Shown piece after piece: positions 47,501 through 56,748 of a stretch of DNA of 64,000 nucleotides. The notes below the pieces were generated by a model. The model was given only the letters and a program-made list of their open reading frames with translations. It made no database searches and was not told the origin of the DNA. The position numbers and the translations under genes are program-made. This stretch comes from Clostridia bacterium (GTDB lineage Bacteria; Bacillota; Clostridia; Lachnospirales; Lachnospiraceae), in assembly GCA_003246295.1 (NCBI GenBank), contig QKAS01000030.1, positions 62,001-126,000 on the forward strand. The letters run 5' to 3'. Each line of letters starts with the position of its first letter. Within the stretch, counting starts at the first letter, position 1.

Positions 47501-47529
47501 CTAATTAGTCTTTGATTAATTTTTTGTTA

Positions 47530-47538
47530 ATTATAACA
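47530..47538 (-). promoter_or_regulatory. Putative internal promoter of the glycan island
   Basis: TATAAT (47530-47535) preceded by TGT gives an extended -10 (TGTTATAAT) on the minus strand; no good -35 is seen. It is in the largest gap of the island (47460-47668), which otherwise holds no gene. Confidence 0.5.
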
Positions 47539-47668
47539 CTAAGCTAACACATTTCCTTTTTAAGGTTTCACCTGCCTTTCTATAGAACAATACCTATATG
47601 CCACCTTCTTTAATACAAATAAAAAAGTTTAAAATTTTTTTATCAGTTTATTTCTGTATTTCCTGGCA

Positions 47669-48544
47669 CTATATTAGTCGATTACATTTTCCCATTTTTT
47701 TAAATAAAAAATCGATTAACGCTACAATAACTGTAAAAATTTTTTTAATTTTTTCATCTTCATATATTATTGTTTTGATAATCACTTCTATATTTCTCTT
47801 ACATTCTTCTGCGTATATTCTGTTTATATGCTTATATTTAACGTAGCAATATAAATTATTGCGGACAATATAGTAATATCGTATGGGACTATACTTATTT
47901 AACGTAAATCGCTTTCCTTTTATATATCTAATACTACTTCTGATATCCCTTGTATTATGCTTTAGTACCACTGTATTTATTTTTAAAATCTTATAGTTAT
48001 TACTTAATACTCGTGCGCAATATTCAAAGTCCACCTGATCAATAAACAAATTTTCATCATATCCCTTAATCTTAAAAAATACATCCAGATTATGCCAAGC
48101 ACCACTTTGAATAACCTTATCAGAATACACATAAGGAGTATTTGGCCGAGAGAAGTTGGTCTTGCCATCACAAATTAAAGGGCCAATAAGACCTATAGAC
48201 TCAATTTCAATTTTCTCATTTATAAAAGTAATTATTTTGGCTATTGCATCTTTTTCCAAATAGCTATCCTGATCAAATGTAATTAACCATTTTATATCTT
48301 CTTTTTTTGCTTTTTCTGCAATAAAGTTAATTGGGTACGCCAATCCTTTATTCTCGTTTTCCGTAAAATATAAAAGATTGTGAATTTTCATCAGTTCCAA
48401 ATATATATTATTCTCCACTTTCATGTCCGAATTGTCAAAAACATATACCTTTGAAACATATTTTGAATAGGATTTTATATTCTCAATAACCTCATAATTA
48501 TAGTTATATAATATAACAAGTGCTGCTATAGACTCTTTATTCAT
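47669..48544 (-). CDS. Family 2 glycosyltransferase, rhamnosyltransferase-like
   Basis: 291 residues: ALVILYNYNYEVIENI, VYVFDNSDM, NENKGLAYPINFIAEKAKK, WLITFDQDSYLEKDAI (DQDS in place of DxD) and FIDQVDFEYCARVLSNNYKI. This pattern is typical of RfbF/WbbL rhamnosyltransferases. It is followed by the internal promoter region. Confidence 0.86.
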   Translation of the reverse strand: MNKESIAALVILYNYNYEVIENIKSYSKYVSKVYVFDNSDMKVENNIYLELMKIHNLLYFTENENKGLAYPINFIAEKAKKEDIKWLITFDQDSYLEKDAIAKIITFINEKIEIESIGLIGPLICDGKTNFSRPNTPYVYSDKVIQSGAWHNLDVFFKIKGYDENLFIDQVDFEYCARVLSNNYKILKINTVVLKHNTRDIRSSIRYIKGKRFTLNKYSPIRYYYIVRNNLYCYVKYKHINRIYAEECKRNIEVIIKTIIYEDEKIKKIFTVIVALIDFLFKKMGKCNRLI

Positions 48545-48991
48545 TTATAACCCCTCATAAAGTTCAATGACCTCCCGAAATGTCATATTCCCATATATAA
48601 TACTATCAATGTTAAACACTTTGACATTAATACCTATATTTCTAATTATACCTGCAACTTCTGTCTCGTAATTGGAATTCATCAGATATACTGCGCTAAT
48701 TCCTTTTATAGTTTCCTGGCTACATTCCTGTATCACATGGCCATTAACCATTGTCTTCCCTTGCTTTTCTTTTGAAATATCAAAAACTGTGCTTATTTTG
48801 TGACACTCCAAATCAAATACTCTTAGAAATGCCGTGCCTTTAAGACCCGCTCCCCATACTGCTGCTTTTTTTTCACCAAGGTAATAATAATCAACTAGTT
48901 GAGAAATAGTATCATATGCCTTTAAATAATGCTGTTTATAAATGATATCGCTCTTTTTATCATTTCTTGCACTGATTAAATTTATCATCAC
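48545..48991 (-). CDS. Stand-alone Rossmann-like domain protein
   Basis: 148 residues: a helical N-terminus, then KKAAVWGAGLKGTAFLRVF, STVFDISKEKQGKTMVNGHV and VYLMNSNYETEVAGIIRNIG. This is the nucleotide-binding-like module that normally forms the C-terminus of sugar C-methyltransferases, here without the methyltransferase part. A stop codon abuts the next glycosyltransferase. The role is unknown; it could complement the methyltransferase domain encoded by the upstream gene. Confidence 0.6.
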   Translation of the reverse strand: MMINLISARNDKKSDIIYKQHYLKAYDTISQLVDYYYLGEKKAAVWGAGLKGTAFLRVFDLECHKISTVFDISKEKQGKTMVNGHVIQECSQETIKGISAVYLMNSNYETEVAGIIRNIGINVKVFNIDSIIYGNMTFREVIELYEGL

Positions 48992-48992
48992 T

Positions 48993-50375
48993 TTATTCCT
49001 CGACTAATTCATAAATTGTATTATAAATCCTTGCCTCATTTATAAAATTATCATTATTAACTTCTTGAAAAAGATTCAATAATTTTTCTTGCCTTGAAGA
49101 TAATTTCTTGACAATATTATTTTTATTAATTACTTTCAAATTCATCTTGCTAAATTCGTGCTCTATATCCAACATATAAAAAAATCTAAAATCCTCAGAA
49201 ACTGAACATATTAAATTACCTTCAACGCTACCATAAACTATTTTTTCAATAGACGATATGTGTTTAAAATTAAATATTCTAACAATTAATAGCCCACCTT
49301 TGCCTAGATAACTTTTTAATTTTTTTATTATTTCTATACCATAACGTTCAATCGAACTTTCAACTATGATAATATCAAAGTCCGCTTCCTTTATATCAAT
49401 TGAACTTTCCAGATCAAAAAAATTTTTATAAAGTACATCTACAAAATGTGAAGCAATTTTTCTCCTCATTTCATTTTCTTCAATACACACAATAAAACAA
49501 TCAGGATTATTGTCCTTCAATTCTATTTCCATCGCTCCTACACCGCAGCCCAAGTGTAATACTCTCGCTGCGTCTTTGCTAATTATTCTTTTTAGCATAT
49601 CAGAATTAAAAGCTGCATAGTAGTTCCAGTCTATTTTATTCCACTTATTTTCTAGTTTTAACTTGTTTTCAAACATTATCTTTTCTCTCGAAAGATTATT
49701 GTTCTTAAAAGAGATATTCATAAAGTGATGGATAAAGGAATTCCTACATATGCACATTTTCTTTCCTGCAAGAATGCATCTTATGTTAAAATCATCATCT
49801 TCATAATTGCCAATCAAAAAATCAGTATCAAAATAACCAATTTCATCAAACACTTCTTTTTTTATCACAACACAGAATGCGACCAACCTAAGTGTTCTCC
49901 ATGGTTTCGTTGTTGTTTCAGCAATTTGATATGCAAATTTCTGCATTTCATCCACATCATCAGCATAAGAAATTTTAATCATTTGCTTCCCAACTGTATT
50001 ATTGGTAAGTGGTCCAACTAAAGATACCTCATTGTCATTTTTAAAAACAGTCAACATATTAGACAGCCATTTATGAGTAACAATAGTATCATTATTCAAC
50101 AGAACAATATATTTCCCTTTTGATTTTTCTATCCCTTGATTACACCCTCCGGCGAATCCTTTATTTTCACTATTGCAAACAAGAATAATGTCTTTTTGCC
50201 TTTTCAAATAATCAACCGTCTCTGTGTTTGAGTTATTGTCTACAACAATAATTTCGTATCTGACATCTTCTGTATATTCCCTAATACTATCAAGACATTT
50301 TTCTGTATACTCCATTTGATTAAATGATAAAATTACAATACTACATTCAGGTTCGACAAACATAAAATTCTTCAC
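48993..50375 (-). CDS. Glycosyltransferase 2 fused to a SAM methyltransferase
   Basis: 460 residues. Residues 8-250 are a GT-2 domain: CSIVILSFNQMEYTEKCLDS, IIVVDNNSNTETVDYL, SENKGFAGGCNQGI, LLNNDTIVT and DFLIGNYEDDDFNIRC. Residues 268-400 form a methyltransferase with RVLHLGCGVGAMEIEL (272-280 core). The fusion suggests a sugar is added and then methylated, perhaps to cap a chain. It begins right after the methyltransferase at 50391. Confidence 0.83.
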   Translation of the reverse strand: MKNFMFVEPECSIVILSFNQMEYTEKCLDSIREYTEDVRYEIIVVDNNSNTETVDYLKRQKDIILVCNSENKGFAGGCNQGIEKSKGKYIVLLNNDTIVTHKWLSNMLTVFKNDNEVSLVGPLTNNTVGKQMIKISYADDVDEMQKFAYQIAETTTKPWRTLRLVAFCVVIKKEVFDEIGYFDTDFLIGNYEDDDFNIRCILAGKKMCICRNSFIHHFMNISFKNNNLSREKIMFENKLKLENKWNKIDWNYYAAFNSDMLKRIISKDAARVLHLGCGVGAMEIELKDNNPDCFIVCIEENEMRRKIASHFVDVLYKNFFDLESSIDIKEADFDIIIVESSIERYGIEIIKKLKSYLGKGGLLIVRIFNFKHISSIEKIVYGSVEGNLICSVSEDFRFFYMLDIEHEFSKMNLKVINKNNIVKKLSSRQEKLLNLFQEVNNDNFINEARIYNTIYELVEE

Positions 50376-50390
50376 TTTCTTTTAGTAAAC

Positions 50391-51518
50391 TCAAATATAA
50401 TTATAAAATTTATTTTTAACTAACAACTGCTCTACTTCTTCTCTAGCATCACCACCTACGCAAATAACAATTAATACTTCTTCTGATGGTATTATTTGTG
50501 ATAATAATATAATCCCATTTTCTTTTTCTGTTTGTTCAATATAATTGTCACTCACAATAATTCCGCCAATTTTTTTTCCGCAGTTTTCAATAACGTCTCT
50601 GTAACTGTTTGTTTTTGTACCATAGCCAAACAGATAGATTTTTTCATTTTTACACATTTTAATTTTTTCTAAAAATTTATATCCTTCAATGAAATCTTCA
50701 CATTTTTTTGTCTGTAAACTTAAAAATTTATTCGGAAAATACTCTTCTTTACCCTTTTCTAATTGTACCAGGAACTCAATCGAATTGGGTATCTTATGCA
50801 ATTTCTTTATTTTAAGATCTATTAATTTCAACAAGTTCAATTCATAAATTAATAAACTGAAAGAATTAGGTGTAAAAATCCAACCATGTAAATCAGAATA
50901 TGTTGAACTATTGTATTTATCTTCATAAGCATTAACGGCACTAATTTCTTCTGTAACATTCAGTCTCTCTACACAATCTTGACTACCATAAGCAACATAA
51001 GGTCCTCCATTTCGATCAGCCGATGTATTCAACGATGCGTCAATATACGTGCCAAGAGAATGCCTTTCAAAACATTTCATTCTGTTATTGTTTATCACTT
51101 CTCGAATTGAAGTTATTTCCCTTAAACAGTCAAACGAAAATCTTTTGTCCGGAATAGCAAGGTTAATGACACCACTTTCTTTTAATATAAATGAACACCC
51201 ATTTAAGAAATTCAGCAAATCTACTGTATGTTCTATAACATGTGAAGCAATGATATAATCATATTTTTTATTAACCCCAATTAAATCTTCATAAGCTTCA
51301 CCACGCCATATATAATCAACTTCTTCGATATTCCCAAGAAATTTATTTACATAAATGTCATTTTTATATTTTTCAATCAACATTTCTCGACTCAAGTGAT
51401 CAATAATTTCTATTTGGTAACCTTCCTTTTTAGGGCAAATGGGCGAAAATGAGGGTCCTATCTCAATTCCTTTGTCTTCAAAATTGATGCCCTGTAATAA
51501 AAACTCTTTTCTCTTCAT
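50391..51518 (-). CDS. SAM methyltransferase fused to a C-terminal Rossmann domain
   Basis: 375 residues. The N-terminal domain has GIEIGPSFSPICPKKE as motif I, and YIIASHVIEHTVDLLNFLNG, typical of methyltransferase 11. From about residue 290 a Rossmann-like module follows (IYLFGYGTKTNSYRDVI ... GGIIVSDNYI), related in kind to the stand-alone one at 48545. Next to the GT2-methyltransferase fusion, it probably modifies the growing glycan or a sugar precursor. Confidence 0.75.
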   Translation of the reverse strand: MKRKEFLLQGINFEDKGIEIGPSFSPICPKKEGYQIEIIDHLSREMLIEKYKNDIYVNKFLGNIEEVDYIWRGEAYEDLIGVNKKYDYIIASHVIEHTVDLLNFLNGCSFILKESGVINLAIPDKRFSFDCLREITSIREVINNNRMKCFERHSLGTYIDASLNTSADRNGGPYVAYGSQDCVERLNVTEEISAVNAYEDKYNSSTYSDLHGWIFTPNSFSLLIYELNLLKLIDLKIKKLHKIPNSIEFLVQLEKGKEEYFPNKFLSLQTKKCEDFIEGYKFLEKIKMCKNEKIYLFGYGTKTNSYRDVIENCGKKIGGIIVSDNYIEQTEKENGIILLSQIIPSEEVLIVICVGGDAREEVEQLLVKNKFYNYI

Positions 51519-51536
51519 ATGATTTCTCCTGACAAT

Positions 51537-52598
51537 TTAATTATTAATCAGATTATAATTATGAATTCCTTTATATATATTATACTTCATATCAATACCT
51601 AATTCTTTTAATTTCGATGGGTTTAGAACTGCATTATAAATGTTAGAATCGACATGGTTCATTATATTATTTTCTATTTCAGTTTTAACGTTTACACTAA
51701 ATTCCATTGCCAATAACTCTGCTATCTCTTTTATTGTAAAGATATTGTCTGGGTTAGAAATGTTATAGGCTTCTCCATTTTGGCCTTTTAAAAGAACATA
51801 TAGCAATCCTCTAATAGCATCGGGTAAATATAGATAAGAGCGCTTTTGTCGTCCATCACTTTTAAGTAGTATACTCTGATTATTAATAGCATTCTCTAAA
51901 AATTGGAATATGACTCTACTTTCATTTTGAGTCTGTGTAGTTCCAAACGTATGACATAAGCGTGCAATTCTAACAGAAATCCCTAACTGCGAATTATAGC
52001 AACTGCAAAGGTTTTCGGCTGCCCTTTTCGATATTCCATATGAATTTCTTACTGACGCGATGTCCAGAGTGCCTTGCATATTCTCTGTTATTCCCTCTTC
52101 ATTTATTACTCCATCAATAATTCCATAAACCTCACCTGATGAGATATAAAGAAATGACTTAATTCTTTTTTTACAAGCTAATTTTAAAAGTTCATTTGTT
52201 CCAATATAATTTGAATTAGATATACCGACTGGGTCTGATGCGAAGCTTACTGGGTCTGCTTTACTTGCTGCATGTACAATATAATCAAGATTCGTATTTT
52301 TAAATTCTTCCTGATTGATTTCTTTAGAAATATCGTGCTTTATAAAATGAAAATATTCTTTCTCGCAGAAAATACCAAACTGTTTTTTTGCTGTTTCTTC
52401 ATTTCTCGCCATAACTATTATTTGAATATTTGCATTTTTATATTCATTTCTATAAATCAAGAAATCAGTAAGTCCAGCACCAATCAATCCAGTGCCACCT
52501 GCAACCAGAAATGTGCTATGATCTATCTCTTCCCATGGAAGAAATTCGTTACATAGATCTTCCATTTCTTCTAAAAAAACTGGATTCTCTAAAACCAT
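51537..52598 (-). CDS. NAD-dependent epimerase/dehydratase (extended SDR)
   Basis: 353 residues: FLVAGGTGLIGAGLTDFLI (GGTGLIG 34-40), the catalytic YGISK (Y187, K191) and the ISSGEVYG serine region. It is an extended SDR of the sugar-nucleotide epimerase/dehydratase kind. It stands directly after an IspD/TarI-like cytidylyltransferase, so a CDP-linked sugar or sugar alcohol substrate is possible. Confidence 0.85.
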   Translation of the reverse strand: MVLENPVFLEEMEDLCNEFLPWEEIDHSTFLVAGGTGLIGAGLTDFLIYRNEYKNANIQIIVMARNEETAKKQFGIFCEKEYFHFIKHDISKEINQEEFKNTNLDYIVHAASKADPVSFASDPVGISNSNYIGTNELLKLACKKRIKSFLYISSGEVYGIIDGVINEEGITENMQGTLDIASVRNSYGISKRAAENLCSCYNSQLGISVRIARLCHTFGTTQTQNESRVIFQFLENAINNQSILLKSDGRQKRSYLYLPDAIRGLLYVLLKGQNGEAYNISNPDNIFTIKEIAELLAMEFSVNVKTEIENNIMNHVDSNIYNAVLNPSKLKELGIDMKYNIYKGIHNYNLINN

Positions 52599-52640
52599 AA
52601 GCTATTTGCTCCTTATGTGTATATCTCATTTATTGTAAAT

Positions 52641-53351
52641 TCATTTCATCCACTCATCCTTTTTGGAATGAAGTAATGCTTTGAAAATTTCAATATCATC
52701 GGTAGTTGTTAATTTTAAATTCTTTTCTGATCCTGTTGAAAAGTATACTTTTTCACCTAAATCTATCATCAATGTACAAGTCGCTGTTGCATTTATGATG
52801 CCTTTTTCTTCAGCAGTCGAATGCACCCAGATTAACTTTTCCAGATAAAAAGCTTGAGGAGTTTGTGTACGTGCCAGATTATCTCTCGGAATTGAAGTAT
52901 TCGAAGATTCTCTGTCATTCGTCAATAACATAGCTTCGGCACACGGAATCACTGTGATTGCTGAACCATTTTTCATACAGCAGCTAATGCAGTCAGATAT
53001 GATTTCCTGAGAAACAAGTGGTCTTATTGCATCATGTATTAAGATTATATCATCATTACAACATTCATCTTTTAAACCTATGATGCCATTTTTTATGGAC
53101 TCCTGTCCATTTTCACCACCTGTATAAATCCATTTCAATTTTGATATATTGAATTGTTTTGCATATGCCTTTAATATTTCCTGCCACCCATCAAGGCATA
53201 CAACTGAAATTGCATCTATATTAGGATGTTTTTCAAACGCTTCTAATGTGTAAATTATGACTGGTTTATCATAAACATTAATAAATTGTTTCGGAATATC
53301 TTGGTTCATACGTTGTCCACTTCCACCTGCAATAATAAGTGCTACGTTCAA
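52641..53351 (-). CDS. IspD/TarI-type cytidylyltransferase
   Basis: 236 residues: VALIIAGGSGQRMNQDIPKQ (nucleotide loop and Lys), ILIHDAIRPLVS and ARTQTPQAFYL. The family includes IspD (isoprenoid precursor) and TarI (CDP-ribitol). Next to a TagF-like transferase and within a glycan island, the TarI-like role is favoured; an IspD function cannot be excluded without knowing whether another ispD exists. Confidence 0.85.
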   Translation of the reverse strand: MNVALIIAGGSGQRMNQDIPKQFINVYDKPVIIYTLEAFEKHPNIDAISVVCLDGWQEILKAYAKQFNISKLKWIYTGGENGQESIKNGIIGLKDECCNDDIILIHDAIRPLVSQEIISDCISCCMKNGSAITVIPCAEAMLLTNDRESSNTSIPRDNLARTQTPQAFYLEKLIWVHSTAEEKGIINATATCTLMIDLGEKVYFSTGSEKNLKLTTTDDIEIFKALLHSKKDEWMK

Positions 53352-53364
53352 TCCTGTCCCCCCT

Positions 53365-54588
53365 TTAATTCAATATACCTTTTATCCTTTTTGTGATTCG
53401 TTTGGATGCATTTCCATCCTGATAGCGAAACATACGATTTCTTGTACTGATTCTATCTTTTTTACAGCGGTCCACATTTAACAGTTCCAAGATTGCGTCC
53501 TCTAGTTCATACATATTCTGAACCTTCACTTCTGGCATATAAATATCATGTTCAATGTAACTGTCTCGAGTGTTTTGATTATATAATTCCCAGTCATAAT
53601 GAAATGCAATCACAGGCCGATCCAGTAACATATAATCCGTATAAACTGACGAATAATCCGTTATCAATAAATCAACTTCCTTCAAAAAGGAATATACGTC
53701 AATTTCTGCATCAGCAAGTATGATATTTGTATACTTCAAATTTGCAAGCTTATCTTTAATCTTAGATTTTGGGTGTAACTTGATAATCAGGAATAACTCA
53801 TTTATGTTTAAAAATTTATTCAAATCATCCAGCCGAAGAATCTGAAATAAATTTTCTTCTGAGTCTCTGAATGTTGGCATGTACGCTATTATTTTTATTT
53901 GCTCCCTCTTTTTTTTATAAATAATATCAAGTAACTCATTTTCTTTTTGGGTAAATAGATTTTTAATTTTGCATTCGTCAAACAATACATCATTTCTTGG
54001 ATATCCATCAATCATAATATGTTCGATATCTGTCTTGAAAGCAGACACAAAAATCGAACTCATAGCTTCTGATGTAGCGAGTGTGTAGTGATGTGGTTTC
54101 TCATCCGAAAGTCTTCTGGGAAATGCAGTCCATGCTTCATATAAACTATTAGGATGACGAATTTTATCAAATTTATTGTCATAATTCGTTTTTTTATTAC
54201 CTGAACCATGCCACAAATTCACCTTTGTCGCTCCGCCTGATAACCAAAAATTAATATCTTTTGAATAGTTATCAAAAATATAAACCCTTGCGCAAAGACA
54301 TGCCCAAATACCTTTCCAAGAAAGAAAGTAATAAGCTTCATAATTATTTTCATTTAAAAACTTAACTATTTCCTTGCTCTTAGAAATCCATACTGGTCGT
54401 ATCTGCTCGGAAGTGTTTTGAGAAATGTATAGATACAAATACCTCGGATTTTCAGCAAAACGTTTCCCAAAGCTGCATCCAAATACCCATAGTTTCTTAT
54501 TCCTGGGTATAAAAAAAGAGAGCCAATACACCGGTAACATCAATATTTGTAACCAATATTTGATTCTCTCAATCAATTTCTTTCCCAT
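53365..54588 (-). CDS. CDP-glycerol/ribitol phosphotransferase (TagF/TarL family)
   Basis: 407 residues with the full set of Glyphos_transf motifs: NLWHGSGNKKTNYDNKF (GxxxK), MIDGYPRNDVLF, IIAYMPTFRDSEENLF, IIKLHPKSK and LLITDYSSVYTDYMLL, then a late SYIEHDIYMPE. The N-terminus has a short amphipathic or membrane-associated helix. It transfers polyol-phosphate units from CDP-ribitol or CDP-glycerol. Thirteen bases upstream of the TarI-like gene's start, it forms the second polyol-phosphate module. Confidence 0.9.
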   Translation of the reverse strand: MGKKLIERIKYWLQILMLPVYWLSFFIPRNKKLWVFGCSFGKRFAENPRYLYLYISQNTSEQIRPVWISKSKEIVKFLNENNYEAYYFLSWKGIWACLCARVYIFDNYSKDINFWLSGGATKVNLWHGSGNKKTNYDNKFDKIRHPNSLYEAWTAFPRRLSDEKPHHYTLATSEAMSSIFVSAFKTDIEHIMIDGYPRNDVLFDECKIKNLFTQKENELLDIIYKKKREQIKIIAYMPTFRDSEENLFQILRLDDLNKFLNINELFLIIKLHPKSKIKDKLANLKYTNIILADAEIDVYSFLKEVDLLITDYSSVYTDYMLLDRPVIAFHYDWELYNQNTRDSYIEHDIYMPEVKVQNMYELEDAILELLNVDRCKKDRISTRNRMFRYQDGNASKRITKRIKGILN

Positions 54589-54676
54589 ATGCCATCATCC
54601 TTGATTTTATTTTCACTATAATTATATCGGCACATATGATGTAATACTAAAGAGAATAATAATAATATAACTATTT

Positions 54677-56719
54677 TCAGAAGAATACTTTTCTTTTTTC
54701 AGCTTCTTCTAAGATATATTCCAAGGCAGGTCTGGAATCAGTTAATTCATTTACTCTTTCCAAACCCTTTTTTGCCATATCCGAATAGAACACATCATCA
54801 TTCATATACTTAATAATAAGTGAAACCATTTCCTGATAAGATTCAACACAAAAATCTGGTCCCGCGGCCGCGGCAACATCTCCGTAGTTGATTGTTATTC
54901 CTGGTTTACCTTTGAAAAAGGCTTCCGCAATCGAAAAACCTCCCCCTAAACGTCTGGGATTGATATATAAATCAACCAATTCATTAATTGCAAGTATATC
55001 ATCCTGATACCCTATAAAAGATGAGTTTTTTTCAAGAAATGCATACTCTTTACATAGGTTTTTATACTTCTCAAAATAACCTGCAAACACAAGGTATGCC
55101 CCCTTATCAATTACAGGTTTCATCGCTGTTATAAAATCATCCTGAACATCATAATCAAGTCTTATTCCTACAATCAATAACAAAAATCTATCACTTGGTA
55201 GGTTGAAATCCTCTCTTGTGAAATGTTTTTTTTGTTGCTTGATATCAAATGTAAAAGTACTCTCTATTATAGTATCCAGTGTATATCCAGCCTCCTTAAG
55301 TATAGTCCACTCTTCTTCGTTTATTTTTCTTCCAACTGCAACCAGTTGATTCTCTTTTTTTAAGACAGAAGAAAACAATAACGGTATATTAATTACCGGC
55401 ACTATGTTCGCAGCCAAATCGGAAAGAATACTTCCAGATCCCATTGTTAAAATCAGGTATGGATTCCATCCTTTTATGATACTAAGAATATTTTCAGTTT
55501 CTTCTAATTCTGGCATACGTTTTTTAGTCTGATAATAAAGAAAAGTTTCATTATTATATTGGTATGTTTCTAACTCACTATATTGTTCAAAAATTCTTCC
55601 CGCTTCCATACCAAAAATAGGAACCATACCTAATAACGTAAGTTGCTCACAAGTATTGATGATAAATACTTCTTTTCCCATTTTGCTTAGAGTAGCACAT
55701 CTTTCTAAGGCAGTTCTAGTTGGTGCATGTGTTTCTTCCAGAAACTGAACTACTATAACTATAACTCTATCTTTATTTCTTTCTGTGTATTTTACAGGTT
55801 TTAAAACTGTACATAATTCATCATAATATTTCTGATATATATTTTTATAGACTTCCAAAACGAGTTCAGAATCAAAGTTCATTCCACTATACTTAATTGG
55901 AAATCTCCACTGCTGTCTCCAATAAAAATACTTTTGATATAATGAAAAATTCAAATCATTTAGAAGTACAATTTTGTTAAAATCATTAAGATACTTGCCG
56001 TTTGCCGTCATTGCAATTAAAAAGGAAATTAACGTAAGTCTTAAATAATCTGACTTGCCTCTTAAATTATTTTGGAATTGATCAAGGGCAATTAAAAACA
56101 TTCCCAATTGCACTTCTCCAATTTGCTCTCTTTTTGTATATATTTCTTCAAGATTGCGATAGCAAAAAACAATCTCTTGTATATCAACAACTCTCTGACA
56201 CATTTGCTCAAAAGATACAACAATATCCTCCAGGTAATTGTAAATAAAATGTACTTTTTCTAGTCTCTGGCACGGAATTAAATTACTATCCTCTACAATA
56301 AATGTTTCTCCAACAAAAGGTTCATATACAATATACTTTGAATTTTCTTTCCAAATAATAGTTACTTCATGTAGTTCGTGTCCTACAAAATGATATGTAT
56401 CCTCATTCCAAATGCTATACAATTCTCTAACTACACCATCTTGATTCACTAAAATAGCTTTTTTATATATTCTGCCATAGTACTTAACAGCTACTTCACA
56501 TAGATTGATATCAGTACTAATTAAAACAAAAGATAGATTAGTATTAATCTTAAAGCCACATACTTCTGCTGCTGTAAGTAAAATTGCATTGTCATGAATA
56601 GAACTACCCAAATCAGTAAAAATATGAACTTCTTCTGTTTTGCCTAGTTCCTCTACAAATTGATTGCTATAATTTCCCAAATCATGCTCTTCGATCACTA
56701 CTATTTTATCTTTTTGCAC
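54677..56719 (-). CDS. Large GT-B type glycosyltransferase of the flagellar glycan locus
   Basis: 680 residues starting with GTG 56719, AGGAG nine bases ahead. Its C-terminal third is glycosyltransferase-1/4-like: LLIVGIRLDYDVQDDFITAM, AYLVFAGYFEKYKNLCKEYA, SFIGYQDDILAINELVDLYI and NPRRLGGGFSIAEAFFKGKP, with donor-binding Glu in the last. The first 300 residues are unassigned, perhaps an acceptor-recognition domain. It lies between NeuB-like and TagF-like genes. The specific sugar is unknown. Confidence 0.72.
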   Translation of the reverse strand: MQKDKIVVIEEHDLGNYSNQFVEELGKTEEVHIFTDLGSSIHDNAILLTAAEVCGFKINTNLSFVLISTDINLCEVAVKYYGRIYKKAILVNQDGVVRELYSIWNEDTYHFVGHELHEVTIIWKENSKYIVYEPFVGETFIVEDSNLIPCQRLEKVHFIYNYLEDIVVSFEQMCQRVVDIQEIVFCYRNLEEIYTKREQIGEVQLGMFLIALDQFQNNLRGKSDYLRLTLISFLIAMTANGKYLNDFNKIVLLNDLNFSLYQKYFYWRQQWRFPIKYSGMNFDSELVLEVYKNIYQKYYDELCTVLKPVKYTERNKDRVIVIVVQFLEETHAPTRTALERCATLSKMGKEVFIINTCEQLTLLGMVPIFGMEAGRIFEQYSELETYQYNNETFLYYQTKKRMPELEETENILSIIKGWNPYLILTMGSGSILSDLAANIVPVINIPLLFSSVLKKENQLVAVGRKINEEEWTILKEAGYTLDTIIESTFTFDIKQQKKHFTREDFNLPSDRFLLLIVGIRLDYDVQDDFITAMKPVIDKGAYLVFAGYFEKYKNLCKEYAFLEKNSSFIGYQDDILAINELVDLYINPRRLGGGFSIAEAFFKGKPGITINYGDVAAAAGPDFCVESYQEMVSLIIKYMNDDVFYSDMAKKGLERVNELTDSRPALEYILEEAEKRKVFF

Positions 56720-56748
56720 CTAGAATATCTCCTATAATGTTGCTTGAA

